Shown here: positions 54,979 through 64,000 of the stretch, one piece after another
How positions within the stretch are numbered: position 1 is the stretch's first letter
How the letters are laid out: every line of letters starts with the position of its first letter
NCBI GenBank assembly: GCA_964036045.1
Contig: OZ038384.1
Coordinates: 24,791,000-24,854,999 of the forward strand
Direction: 5' to 3'
DNA length: 64,000 bases
Source: Eutreptiella sp. 'Long Island Sound 2002'
Taxonomy: Eukaryota; Euglenozoa; Euglenophyceae; Eutreptiales; Eutreptiaceae
Notes under the pieces: generated by a model
Told to the model about the DNA's origin: nothing
Databases searched by the model: none
The model's input: the letters and a program-made list of their open reading frames with translations, nothing else
Program-made: the position numbers and the translations under genes

Positions 54979-56183
54979 AGCATGACTCGTTGTCTCAGGC
55001 ATGCCCCTGTGTGATCCCCTGTCAGCTATATAAGCGTGCTTTAAGGCAACCCATTCATTGTATGTGTATGATGATCCCATCCGCCGCCAGGTGTCCAGTG
55101 AGGACAATGACATACATATGCCAGGCACAGAAAAGTGCCTCCTTGTTGTTCCTTTGCCCTGTTTTTTGTGCATGCAAGTGATGACAGGGTATTTTTCATC
55201 CTTAGATCGACATTTGGAGCCACCAAAGGAACCACCAGCTGCATCAGTCTCCAGGCACCGGAATCCTGTTGGAGGATAGAGTAGCAATCATCCATCATCA
55301 GACGAAAACGCTTCTGGACGCCCGACAATGTGGCCTGCATTAAAGAAAACAGCCTGCAGAGAACGCATTCTGCAGGTAGGGTTCTGTTAAAAGTAGGAAA
55401 AGGGATTGTCGCGCCCTTGCCGTGTGTCTCCAGGAAGGCTGACAACGAATAAATGATATATGCCGCCTACTGTCTTATGTACTTATGTTGAATTCCGTTG
55501 ATTGCTTGGCTGCCAATCGGAGTCTGTTGTCGCGTGAATTGCGAACTGCATCTTTTCCGTTGATTCACATTATTGTTGAAACAAGCGAAATCCAAATCTT
55601 TCAACGGTCAGAACATTGGTCTTATGAGCCAAAGACATAAGTTGGAAAAATGGGTTCAATGGGTTCAACAAATTCATGCAGTTTTATGCAAATGCGCAAG
55701 CCATGGAGGCAATCAATCTGTGCGTCGGTGGTGGGAAAAATGTCGTGGTGGAACTTTTTTCCAAACTCACACTCCGCCAATTTCATTTTTGGACCGTGCA
55801 TGTAATGTAACAGGTTAGTTCGTTGTGGGGTGCTGCAACGGCGTCTATTCAACATGATTGCCCTTCTGCTGCAAGCCGCGAACCGGGGCACACGCGTGTC
55901 CAACCACCCATCTGATTGATTCCCTTGCGTTCGTTCCAGTGTACGACCCATGACCCTCGGCGACGGGCAATGCTACAACCTCAGTCACTAACCACGTCCC
56001 CACCACAAGTTCATGAACACCTCATCTACTAGTCTCATGTCATTGTCAAAACAACAACACCAGTTTGTGCCGCGGCACGAAAGTGCCATGTTCATTAAAC
56101 TGAGAAATGTAGCAACCCATCATCTTAACCGCCGTATCACCACGCACGTAAGTGAGCGGTAGAGAAATCCTGCCCAGATTGCC
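54979..56183. other. Virus-like stretch with uncertain ORFs
   Basis: Two overlapping minus-strand frames between 55,041 and 55,445 (one with GWRLMQLVVPLV-type hydrophobic sequence, one with Gly/Lys-rich sequence) and a plus-strand ATG ORF at 55,624-55,818 (KLEKWVQWVQQIHAVLCK) could each be remnants of genes. None has a recognisable domain, and I could not choose between frames, so no gene is called. Confidence 0.3.
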
Positions 56184-56720
56184 TCAGTTTCTTGTAAAGA
56201 GATGGTTGTCGGCTGATCTAGGCCCCAGCTTCGGCGCGCCGTCGAATGTTTTCAGCCATCCATGTGTATCAAATGCCGTACAGCCTGGTGTGTCAAGGCA
56301 TTTCTGCTTCAGATATGGGACGTTGAATGCAAAATTGTCACCCACGTGGAACAGATCATCACCAGGATGATCTTGTGCCTTGAATCGCTGCCAGTGTACA
56401 GGACCATGTGTAATGGGGTTGGTCTGGGCGGGGCTACTGGCAGTGGCACTCGGCACAGGCACCGGGCAGGTGGTGGCACTGGCACTCACACTGGGCACTG
56501 GCACCGTGCGGGTGGTGGCACTGGCACTCACACTGGGCACTGGCACCGGGCGGGTGGTAGCACTCTGAGTAGGAGCGGACTCACGTGTTACGTAGGTATG
56601 ATGACATGCACACAATAATCCAAAAATAACCCAGACAGATGAAATGAAATGAAATGAAACACACAAACAACAAGATACAACGCGTCGAATTGTACACACA
56701 AACAAACAAACGAACAAACA
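56184..56720 (-). CDS. PAN-like surface protein with Ser/Ala/Thr/Pro repeat (start unresolved)
   Basis: A hydrophobic N-terminal segment (about residues 15-40) is followed by nearly three 14-residue repeats (SVSASATT...VPVP; 42-bp units at about 56,430-56,555). A C-terminal domain of about 70 residues has DNFAFN, KCLDTPGCTAFDTHGWLK and ends FTRN. The C-x-x-x-x-x-C-x-A-F-x-T-x-G pattern is typical of short PAN-like modules I associate with proteins of large algal viruses. The frame holds no ATG at all, so the start lies in another exon or frame, or is lost. It would be a type II membrane or secreted protein that binds ligands. Confidence 0.5.
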   Translation of the reverse strand, partial: CLFVCLFVCTIRRVVSCCLCVSFHFISSVWVIFGLLCACHHTYVTRESAPTQSATTRPVPVPSVSASATTRTVPVPSVSASATTCPVPVPSATASSPAQTNPITHGPVHWQRFKAQDHPGDDLFHVGDNFAFNVPYLKQKCLDTPGCTAFDTHGWLKTFDGAPKLGPRSADNHLFTRN

Positions 56721-56735
56721 CAAAAAAAAACAACA

Positions 56736-57317
56736 ATGTTACTGTTTCGTTTGTCCCCAGGCAGTAATATGGATGATGAACTACTACCACCCCGCGACGG
56801 GAGAGGAAGAGGAAGCAGATACAAAGTGCTACCAGATCCACTGCGAACGCCATCCCTTTCTCCCTCTTCGTCATCGGAACCCCCCTCCCCCTTGACAGCA
56901 TCACCACCCCGCCCGTCATTACCCAAGAAGAAGAGGAAGAAGAATATCGACACCCGTGTCGATGCTATCATGAATAGACCAATCAATCACACGGGTTACT
57001 GGTACACATCGAATCCGGTGGACCGCAGATTGCCCTCGCCACCACCACCACCACCACCAAAGAAACGACAACAAGGGTGGCTGTTTCATACCAACGGACC
57101 CGCCACCACCGTACAGCGATGGCAGGAGTCTTTGTACGGCAGCGGCGGAGGCCACCATCCACCACCACCACCACCACCATACAACAGTGGTTGTCGCCAC
57201 CCACCCACCCCTTCCTCCCGACGACAAACCCCTCCTCCTCCTCCTCCCGAACCCGAACCGGTGAGATACGGGTCCAGTAGCCTCGAATTCAGTTGCCCCG
57301 ACGGGTGGGAAAAATAA
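56736..57317 (+). CDS. Pro-rich basic virus-like protein
   Basis: ATGs at 56,736 and 56,769; the second (MDDELLPPRDG) looks more natural, although AACAACA precedes the first. An Arg/Ser/Pro-rich first third has a KKKRKK nuclear-type signal. Then comes NRPINHTGYWYTSNPVDRR, a PPPPPPPKKR tract, a WLFHTNGPATT segment, a second Pro tract and an end RYGSSSLEFSCPDGWEK. No known domain. It is divergent to the PAN-like gene, with an A/C-rich 15- to 50-base gap that could hold both promoters. Confidence 0.55.
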   Translation: MLLFRLSPGSNMDDELLPPRDGRGRGSRYKVLPDPLRTPSLSPSSSSEPPSPLTASPPRPSLPKKKRKKNIDTRVDAIMNRPINHTGYWYTSNPVDRRLPSPPPPPPPKKRQQGWLFHTNGPATTVQRWQESLYGSGGGHHPPPPPPPYNSGCRHPPTPSSRRQTPPPPPPEPEPVRYGSSSLEFSCPDGWEK

Positions 57318-58078
57318 CCGCCCCCCCTTCCTCCTCCTTCTTCTTCTTCTTCTTGTGGTGTCGCCATTTTATTACCAGTCTACCTATAAACCACAAAACA
57401 ACACAATGACAACGGCGACCACAACCACCCTACACCACCATCAACCACCATCAGCCGTGATCTGCCGGGACGTATGGTGGTTGATCTCACGCTTCGCCAC
57501 CCACCCGAAGACCCTACGCCTCATCTGTCACACACTGCGCGCGCTGAGTACCGACCGGGTCTTCCTCCCGCGGTTGCCACTGGGCGCGCCACCGATCATG
57601 CACCAAAATCGCGAGAAAATTGGCCTACTGCGGGGTATCGCAGTCAGGCCCACCAGGAAGATGATGCCATTGGTGGACTTGTTGAAGGCAGGAGGGGGTG
57701 GCAAAAACGTCAACGACGTCGTCGATGGCGACAGGCATACGTGTGCCGTCCTCGATTTTGGTGTATGTTGTGGACCGGTGTACGATTCGGGTGTATGCAA
57801 GCATCTTCTGTCACATGTGACACGCATGGTACACACTGGCAAAGCGAAGAAGAGGCTGTTCCAGCTGCACATAGTCAACGCATGACCACACAAACCCCGC
57901 TGCCTCAGGAAGGTGATCAAACTCTTGTTTGGCATCCTGAATGAGAAATTGCTGCTTCGCGTCGACTTTTTCGTCATCCACCACGGGGCATCCGACATGA
58001 ACAACCCGGATATCCGCGCGTGTTGACAGAGAAGCGTGGAATTGTGTGACGCATTGGACGGTACGTTGGTTCTCTGGC

Positions 58079-58112
<34 letters not shown>

Positions 58113-58117
58113 GCAGC
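58079..58117 (+). repeat. CAG trinucleotide tract
   Basis: Thirteen CAG-type triplets, one reading TAG. The length may vary between individuals. Confidence 0.9.
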
Positions 58118-58241
58118 CCCGAGCCCCGTTACCGCCACCACCACCACCCGAAGAGCCCGACCACAGCCTGTCACGCGTCCTTGAAATGCTGGATGCCGCC
58201 GTGTCGTACCAACAACAGGAAGAGGAGGAAAGAGGAGCAAA

Positions 58242-58475
58242 TTACCGGGGTAGGGATGTTGGATTTGATCCTTTGCAGCGCATATATGCGACCCCCGCCG
58301 TCATACGTTGTTGTGGTGGGTGGTGGTGGCCAACACGCATTATGAGTGGGTTGGTGTGTGTCAGCGATAAGGCAAAAACCATGGCAGCAGGCAGCAGCAG
58401 CAAAGAGAGAGAGAGAATAACCAACCAGGCGGGCCACCTCATCCTCTCTCGTCTTCTCACCAAACCCATCATCAC
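58242..58475 (-). CDS. Small hydrophobic ORF, uncertain
   Basis: An ATG ORF of 77 codons with a basic N-terminus (RRRERMRW) and a 20-residue hydrophobic segment (LVILSLSLLLLPAAMVFAL). It opposes the tail of the F-box-like frame. It could be a small membrane protein or a chance ORF made by GA repeats (about 58,400-58,420). Confidence 0.25.
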   Translation of the reverse strand: MMMGLVRRRERMRWPAWLVILSLSLLLLPAAMVFALSLTHTNPLIMRVGHHHPPQQRMTAGVAYMRCKGSNPTSLPR

Positions 58476-58622
58476 GCATTATTTATCACACACGTGTCAG
58501 ATCATTGCTACGGAACCCGCTCCATGGATCCATTATAGTGGACATCTCGTGTATACAGTGTGTCAGGTGGTCTACACAAGTCACCACATCAGACCGAATT
58601 GATTTTATTGTGTTTTGTACGT
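58467..58622. repeat. Block shared with 47,576-47,729
   Basis: CATCATCACGCATTATTTATC and then GTGTCAGATCATTGCTACGG through GATTTTATTGTGTTTTGTAC, with scattered changes from the 47.6-kb copy. It includes the last codons of the DUF3592-like gene on the minus strand (RRTKHNKI), so a third copy of that gene once lay here or the block moved alone. Confidence 0.8.
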
Positions 58623-58702
58623 CGTGCTTCGTGTTGCCCAGTGATGAGTGAATGAGGATGTTTACGAATGCATGTGTAAAACCTCCCGTTCGCGCAAATG
58701 TA

Positions 58703-58985
58703 AAGAAGGTCCCTACCAGGACCGGCCCCCGCTGTGCCCCTTCCGCCTGTAACCCCTGCTGATTTGCTCCTGATCAGCGATTGCATTTCTCAAAGTCCAG
58801 GGTCCAAAATCCAAAAATATAGAAAATAAAATCCTCCTTCAACCCTGAACAGCAACCAGATCCCACAAATACAGCAATAATCCAATCCACACTGCGGGCT
58901 TCCGTTCAGCACACCGGTTGTCTCACGGTGGCGGGCATGTACAAGAATTGCACCAAAGAGGAAAGCCCTGAAATTGGCATATGAA
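58703..58985. repeat. Dispersed repeat S, copy 1
   Basis: Matches 61,351-61,640 in the same orientation: AAAGAAGGTCCCTACCAGGA ... AAATCCAAAAATATAGAAAA ... CATGTACAAGAATTGCACCA. There is no ORF of note. Confidence 0.8.
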
Positions 58986-60349
58986 CACAAATAAAGCAAG
59001 ATTGGGGAGAGATGGAAACGTACACATTCACAGCCATAGACCCCTCATTTCCTGGACTCAAGACCTTCCCTTGACTCACCAACATGATGCCCTGAACCCA
59101 GTCCAAAAGGATGGCTAAATGTCATGTGCCCAAAGTCACTGCACAAACCCCAAAAATGTGTTCACTCCCAAGCCTCTAAATCCTAGCACAATAGGGGAGG
59201 TGGCGTGTCATGGCCTAGAGTGGCACTCAGGACCACGCCCTACCCTGACATATGCTTGGTTGGACTTGGAGTCGAATGGGCTTAGGGATATGCCCCATGA
59301 GTTTGAACTCATAACATGCCAAAAACTGCCAATTCACACCATATTGGCCATATATCAAATATATGCTCAAAATTGAAGTTACCACTTATCCGAAGGCTCA
59401 AAGCATGCATGGAATCGAAGTCTAGTATTCATGGAGGATAGAGACCAAAGGCCAATGCCCATGTACATCCCCACTTTACCCTCGAAACCCATTCGGATAT
59501 GGGCGCCACGCACTGCCCAAGTCAGCCCATGATCTTGAGACCAATTCTTGTAATCCTTCGTGCGCCAAGCCAAATGGAGTACGAGATCCGGCATATGGTG
59601 GTGTTCAACTTCAAAGCATATGCCAACATATGAACAACATACCATGGTTCAACTCTCCATAGGTTTCTTGCTGTTTGCCGACCAGGTAAGTACACAAAAC
59701 GCAAAAATGAGCAAAAATTGAGGTCAAAAACATGAAAATATGTCCAAATACAAAGTTGTCATGATCGTATATATCTATGCCCACCCATGATATCCGCTCA
59801 TGGTTCAATACACAAATGATTGGAACCATGTGCGAACAATTCCCCCACTTGGATCCCCAATCGGGCGCATGGACATACCTTCGCCACTCATATCTACATG
59901 CCCCATGAAAATGGGAGTGCACTCGTGGATCTCTTTGCCAAACATACCATGAGCAATACATACGCGGTAGACTTAGTCTAGCGCTTTGAATTCCACAATT
60001 GGGACATGGGCAAAGCCCTTGTCACGTATGGCTCCCCATCTCTTCGGCCACACGAAGATATATAACACGGGCGTGAGCATATCAAGACATATACTACCAA
60101 CATCGCACATAGCCCTTAAAATTGGCTCCCACCATGGTATGCCATGCCCCTCCATGGTCATAACTTTGGGTAAAATGGACGTGGGAACCGAAGGAAAGAT
60201 GCTATGCAACCGCAAGACTCATGCGCTACACTCGAAAGTCATGATATCAAGTCCGGACACATGGTCAACAAGTTATAAATAAGTTTCTACCATGTCGACC
60301 ATGATCCTATGATACAACGAGTGTGTGTGATGACCCAAGGTATTGGACC
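58986..60349. other. Gene-free AT-rich stretch
   Basis: Short ORFs only. The segment 60,110-60,260 is the inverted counterpart of 50,100-50,240. The remainder contains word-like motifs (CATGGTATG, CCCATGAG) but no gene or RNA was recognised. Confidence 0.4.
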
Positions 60350-61055
60350 CTACCAAAAATAAGTTGAGACCATGGCGATTGCAACGCAACATTCCTTATT
60401 CTCCTTCCTCGCACTCACGCGTAGATATGGCCCTTCAAAGTGGTCCCACGAATCACTTTTGTTTCCCTTATATCTCCAATTCAAATGGGTGGCAAATATA
60501 AGGGAAACCTGATTTGAGCATAGGGAAAAGAGTATGACCACTCGAAGAAGACCAAATCAAGTGCGGCGATGTCGAAGTCGAAAATCCGATTTCGACATCG
60601 CGAAAAATTCAGATTAAAATTTTGAGTGCTTATTTAGAAAATTGCGAAAGCAACGAACCCTTTACTGATGAAATCTGACGCTTCATCGGGGTTTCCGCCA
60701 AAATATCTGGAAATAACAGTTAACCAATCGGTTACCGCAAAATCGCGAGCCAACTGACAGTCGCCGATACATTGACCATCAGAACGGAAGGCGGAAAAAT
60801 TACGGAAACAATATGATAAAAAAACCCTGTTGATTCCTGATATTCTGATATATAAATCTCATCTGGCGGCGCCTCGGTACTGAATATGGCCGCTCATAGC
60901 CGGAATGGCCAAACCTATCACACTATCACATCGGGTTAGGTCAGGCGGATGGGAAAGTATGATATCAGCCAATGGCGGCTTGCCGGCACATAGATACACA
61001 CCTCAAGTGACCCCAAGATGGCCACGGGGGTCCGAACCGGCTTCAAATGTGATAC
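60350..61055 (-). repeat. Dispersed repeat R, inverted copy 1
   Basis: Direct partner of 61,770-62,462 (both end CACGGGGGTCCGAACCGGCT) and inverted partner of 49,470-50,060. It includes GTCGAAAATCCGATTTCGAC and a TTTATATCTCC-type block absent from the forward copy. Confidence 0.75.
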
Positions 61056-61350
61056 ATCCCAGGCACCCAGGAAGAAACTGTATAACACCGGATGCCATGA
61101 ACGTCTCGTATTGCACGGAGCCATCATCGTTAAGGGTTGTGCTTCAAACAATCTTGATGGCTAACTTCAGCTATGTACTTGCTTGGAAAATTTGCTTCTA
61201 CTTACGAAGGTTACGGTGCTGTATGGTTTCCTTTCGAAATAACGCTTCCCTGCTGGGACTCAACTTTGATGTCTTTGCACGATCCCACCTGCCTACCCAT
61301 AAGTAGGCTATAATTCCTTGCAATCATGATGCGTGTTTTTTTAGCATCCT

Positions 61351-61640
61351 AAAGAAGGTCCCTACCAGGACCGGCCTCCGCTGTGCCCCTTCCGCCTGTA
61401 ACCCCTGCCGATTTGCTCCTGATCAACGATTGCATTGCTCAAAATCCAAGGTTCCAAATCCAAAAATATAGAAAATAAAATCCTCCTTCAACCCTGAATG
61501 GCAACCAGATCCCACAAATACAGCAATAACCCAATTCACAATCCAAATCAGGCTGCGGGCTTTCGTTCAGCACATCGATGGTCTCACGATGGCGGGCATG
61601 TACAAGAATTGCACCAAAGAAGAAGGCCCGAAAAAAAATA
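61351..61640. repeat. Dispersed repeat S, copy 2
   Basis: Same orientation as 58,703-58,985. It lies between the two R copies, so R-S-R forms a nested or recombined unit. Confidence 0.8.
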
Positions 61641-61769
61641 GACACTCAGAAAGTCACAATAAAATGTTCGGTTGCACGGTCCAAGAGGTATATATCACTT
61701 TATACCCTCTTGACCATTATCCCTTGCTACATCGGGCATGTGTACACACCAAAGGCGTTTGATGCTTCC

Positions 61770-62462
61770 TAAATTAAGTTGAGACCAAGGCGTATGCAAC
61801 CCAACCTTTCTTATTCTCTTTCCTCGCACTCGCGCGTAGATATGGTCCTTCAAAGTGGTCCCACTATTCACTGTTGTTTCCCTTATATCTCCAAGTCAAA
61901 TGGGTGGCAAGTATAAGGGAAACCTGATTGGGGCACAGGGAAAGGAGTATGACCACTCGAAGAAGTCCAAATCAAGTGCGGCGATGTCGAAGTCGAAAAT
62001 CCGATTTCGACATCGCGAAAAATTCAGATTAAAATTTCGAGTGCTTATTTAGAAAATTGCGGAAGCAACGAACCCTTTGCTGATGAAATCTGACCCTTCA
62101 ACGGAGTATCCGCCAAAATATCTGGAAATAACAGTTAACCAATCGGTTAACGCAAGATCGCGAGCCAACTGACAGTCGCCGATACATTGACCATCAGAAC
62201 GAAAGGCTGAAAAATTACGGAAACATTATGATAATAAAACCCTGTTGATTCCTGATATTCCGATATATAAATCTCCGCCGGCGGTGCCTCGGTACTGAAT
62301 ATGGCCGCTCGTAGCCGGAATGGCCAAACCTATCACACTATCACATCGGGTTAGTTCAGGTGGATGGGAGAGTATGATATCAGCCAATGGCGGCTTGCCG
62401 GCACAGAGATACACACCCCAAGTGACCCCAAGATGGCCACGGGGGTCCGAACCGGCTTCACC
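61770..62462 (-). repeat. Dispersed repeat R, inverted copy 2
   Basis: As for copy 1. Beyond 62,462 the two copies diverge at once (CCCCCCTT here, AATGTGAT there), giving a sharp edge. Because it lies 390 bases past the Gypsy-2 pol stop on the minus strand, it might be that element's 3' LTR; the 5' LTR is outside the window. Confidence 0.75.
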
Positions 62463-62853
62463 CCCCTTCTCAGGGCGTTGTTACCGCTCGGAAGTCATTA
62501 AAGAGAGGACGGGAGGACCCCAATGGGCTTCGACCCCCCCCCCATGTCCCAAGGACACATGGAGGCCCCACACACGTCGTAGGCGTCCCCCACGCCCCAA
62601 GGGAGGGGTGAGGACACTGATAACCGGTGCCCTACGCCATATCCGGTCTCCTCTTGATCTACAACATGGACCAAGGGGATCAAAGATAGAAAAACGTTGT
62701 CGATCGATCTAAATACGTATACCACGATGAAATATATACGTGGAGATCGAGTGAAGGGGGTATATGGCCAATCAAGGCCGAAAAATCCCCGGATGAACGC
62801 CCTCACCCGTCTCCTCAATCACAGAAACAAACAAAATGCCAAGGGGGGATCCA
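62463..62853. other. Stretch between repeat R and Gypsy-2 pol, no gene
   Basis: Contains a C10 run (62,537-62,546) and a GATCGATC-rich segment. It is probably the 3' untranslated part of Gypsy-2. Confidence 0.4.
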
Positions 62854-63999
62854 TTACGGTGCTACAGCAGCAACCAAATGGACCAACACGTCCTTGACAT
62901 CCAAAGAAATATTCTTTTTCTTTAGGTAGTCCATCCAGACCGTGGTGTACCTCGGCACAAAACTGCTCGGAGGCTCCCACGAGTCCCTTGATGCGGCGAA
63001 ACCCTTCCAACGGACTTTATAAAGCCTACCCCCAGGCGTCCCCGGGTCTGGCTTGTCAGCCAGGATCTTCTCGGCGGTGAAGTCGACGTCCTCACCCTCG
63101 TCGTCCGAGTCCACATCGCCAGCCGTGAACTCGAAGGTGACGGGACATCTGCTGGGGTCTGGTGCTCGGGGACGAAGCTGGGTATGGTCGCGGTCCAGGA
63201 TCTTGTTATCCCCCACACGAACCGCATATACATCCTGCCCGACCTTCCGCACGATTACCCCCGGCACATACCAAGATGCCTGCCGATGCCTGGACAGGAC
63301 ATCCTTGTGGTGCCGCTCCACCCACACGGTGTCTTGGAGAGCATACTTCTGGACTTTTCCCTGCTTGAAGTACTTGGCCCTCTTGTCATGCTCGTCCTGT
63401 AGTGCCTTGCACACCTTGGCCGCCGTGTCGTCCGCCTCAGCCATCATAGCATTCGCATCCCGGGCCACTTTGCCATGGTTCATCCACGGGAGAGTGCGTG
63501 ACACTCGATCTCGTAGGAACAGGATGCGATGGGGCGACAGTCCAGTGGGTCCCGGAAGGTCGTGATACGCTTGGAGCACTCTCCACAGCGAGTTATACCA
63601 GTTCCGGCCCGGTTCGTCAATGTGCAGCTGGCGGAACTTCTCGAACATCTGCCGCCCGGCCACCTCAGCACGGCCATTCGACCGGCTGTGGTACGCCACG
63701 GTCTTGGCATGCCGAGTCCCCATGTGCTTGCACATCGTCTTGAACCACGTCCCCACGAACTGACTGCGCCGATCGCTGCAGATGACAGCTGGGACATCAC
63801 AAATCGTCAGCCAATGCCTGATCATGGCATTAGCGACGGTCTTGGCCTGCAGCCCCACTCCATGCTTGTCCTTCTTGTCCTTCTTCTTGGAATTCTTGCC
63901 CGGGACTGCCACGATATACCCGCTGTGCCTGTCCACCGCCAGGATGACACAGTCGTAGGTCTCTCCGTCCACGGTGACCTCAGGCATGGCGAGCACATC
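62854..63999 (-). CDS. pol: Gypsy-2 pol: integrase core and chromodomain (partial, runs off the window)
   Basis: The minus-strand frame runs in from beyond the window edge. The first integrase Asp is probably at the very edge (DVLAMPEV, codon 63,997-63,999), the second in CSDRRSQF, and the Glu in NGRAEVAGRQ 35 residues later, so the D,D-35-E triad is complete. After a Gypsy-type linker (SH3-like region with WYVPGVIVRKV and a DRDHTQLRPR turn) comes a chromodomain (LYKVRWKGFAASRDSWEPP) and a tail ending in HLVAAVAP. Unlike Gypsy-1, no break is seen. This is a different lineage from Gypsy-1, judging by sequence and GC content. Confidence 0.9.
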   Translation of the reverse strand, partial: DVLAMPEVTVDGETYDCVILAVDRHSGYIVAVPGKNSKKKDKKDKHGVGLQAKTVANAMIRHWLTICDVPAVICSDRRSQFVGTWFKTMCKHMGTRHAKTVAYHSRSNGRAEVAGRQMFEKFRQLHIDEPGRNWYNSLWRVLQAYHDLPGPTGLSPHRILFLRDRVSRTLPWMNHGKVARDANAMMAEADDTAAKVCKALQDEHDKRAKYFKQGKVQKYALQDTVWVERHHKDVLSRHRQASWYVPGVIVRKVGQDVYAVRVGDNKILDRDHTQLRPRAPDPSRCPVTFEFTAGDVDSDDEGEDVDFTAEKILADKPDPGTPGGRLYKVRWKGFAASRDSWEPPSSFVPRYTTVWMDYLKKKNISLDVKDVLVHLVAAVAP

Positions 64000-64000
64000 C

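Larger units (their letters stand above)
57406..58602 (+). pseudogene. F-box-like protein gene with three in-frame stops
   Basis: ATG at 57,406 in an ACAACACAATG context like that of the gene before it. Residues 10-55 (VICRDVWWLISRFATHPKTL ... LICHTLRAL) look F-box-like. The reading stops at TGA 57,883-57,885 but continues in phase with protein-like sequence (RKVIKLLFGILNEKLLLRVD) to TGA 58,024-58,026. It then runs through CDALDGTLVLW and a Gln (CAG) run with TAG at 58,090-58,092, and on through a Pro/Glu stretch (PEEPDHSLSRVLEMLDAAV). Coding quality fades after about 58,300; the last part is repeat DNA. F-box proteins of viruses redirect host ubiquitin ligases; the match here is weak. Confidence 0.45.

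Noticed and set aside
42139-58602. A variant genetic code in which a stop codon is sense
   Set aside because: TAA, TAG and TGA all appear as single interruptions, and long intact ORFs such as Gypsy-1 pol contain none of them in frame.

Overview
The window looks like nuclear DNA of a single-celled eukaryote, most likely an alga or other protist. It carries LTR and non-LTR retroelements with eukaryotic features (chromodomain integrases, an initiator-tRNA primer site, CCCH and C2H2 zinc fingers, SR-type proteins) and no bacterial gene. I cannot name the lineage. No ordinary host housekeeping gene was recognised; what is visible is mobile-element and virus-like DNA in various states of decay.

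Layout. (1) 1-2,216: a leader-like non-coding stretch related to the inverted complement of 33.3-34.0 kb. (2) 2,217-9,311: a Ty3/Gypsy-type element (Gypsy-1, minus strand) with gag, an in-frame UAG before the protease, reverse transcriptase, RNase H, integrase and a C-terminal chromodomain. (3) 9.3-10.9 kb: AT-rich DNA and a broken plus-strand LINE fragment. (4) About 11-34 kb: a very large, GC-rich non-LTR element (LINE-1, minus strand). In its own 5'->3' order it has a leader, about 18 tandem 212-bp monomers, a CCCH/USP-like ORF1, a C2H2 ORF, an endonuclease/RT/RNase H ORF, two unrecognised ORFs, an Arg/Ser/Pro-rich basic ORF, and a C-rich 3' region with a 1-kb tandem duplication. (5) 34.0-42.0 kb: a related 5'-truncated copy on the plus strand (LINE-2). 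(6) 42.1-58.7 kb: a mosaic of virus-like genes (multi-membrane protein, two-TM DUF3592-like protein, tyrosine-recombinase remnant, PAN-like surface protein, Pro-rich protein, F-box-like protein). Blocks recur in two or three copies, and a third LINE copy (LINE-3, 44,225-47,438) sits between 164-bp direct repeats. (7) 58.6-62.5 kb: dispersed repeats without genes. (8) 62,854 to the window end: the integrase/chromodomain end of a second Gypsy element.

The most striking observation concerns the LINE family. In LINE-1 four successive ORFs (28,796 down to 18,300, about 3,500 codons) lie in one reading phase and are separated only by single stop codons (UAG, UGA, UGA) at module borders. No ATG follows the first two stops in a place that would preserve the next module; in particular there is none before the catalytic Asn of the endonuclease. 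LINE-2 repeats the arrangement at the equivalent RT border (UAA) and at two further in-phase stops. This suggests a retroelement expressed as a stop-punctuated polyprotein by readthrough or stop-coupled initiation. Gypsy-1 also has a UAG between gag and protease. Several virus-like genes carry single in-frame stops as well, which there more probably reflect decay. All functional statements come from reading the sequence; no database or alignment was run.
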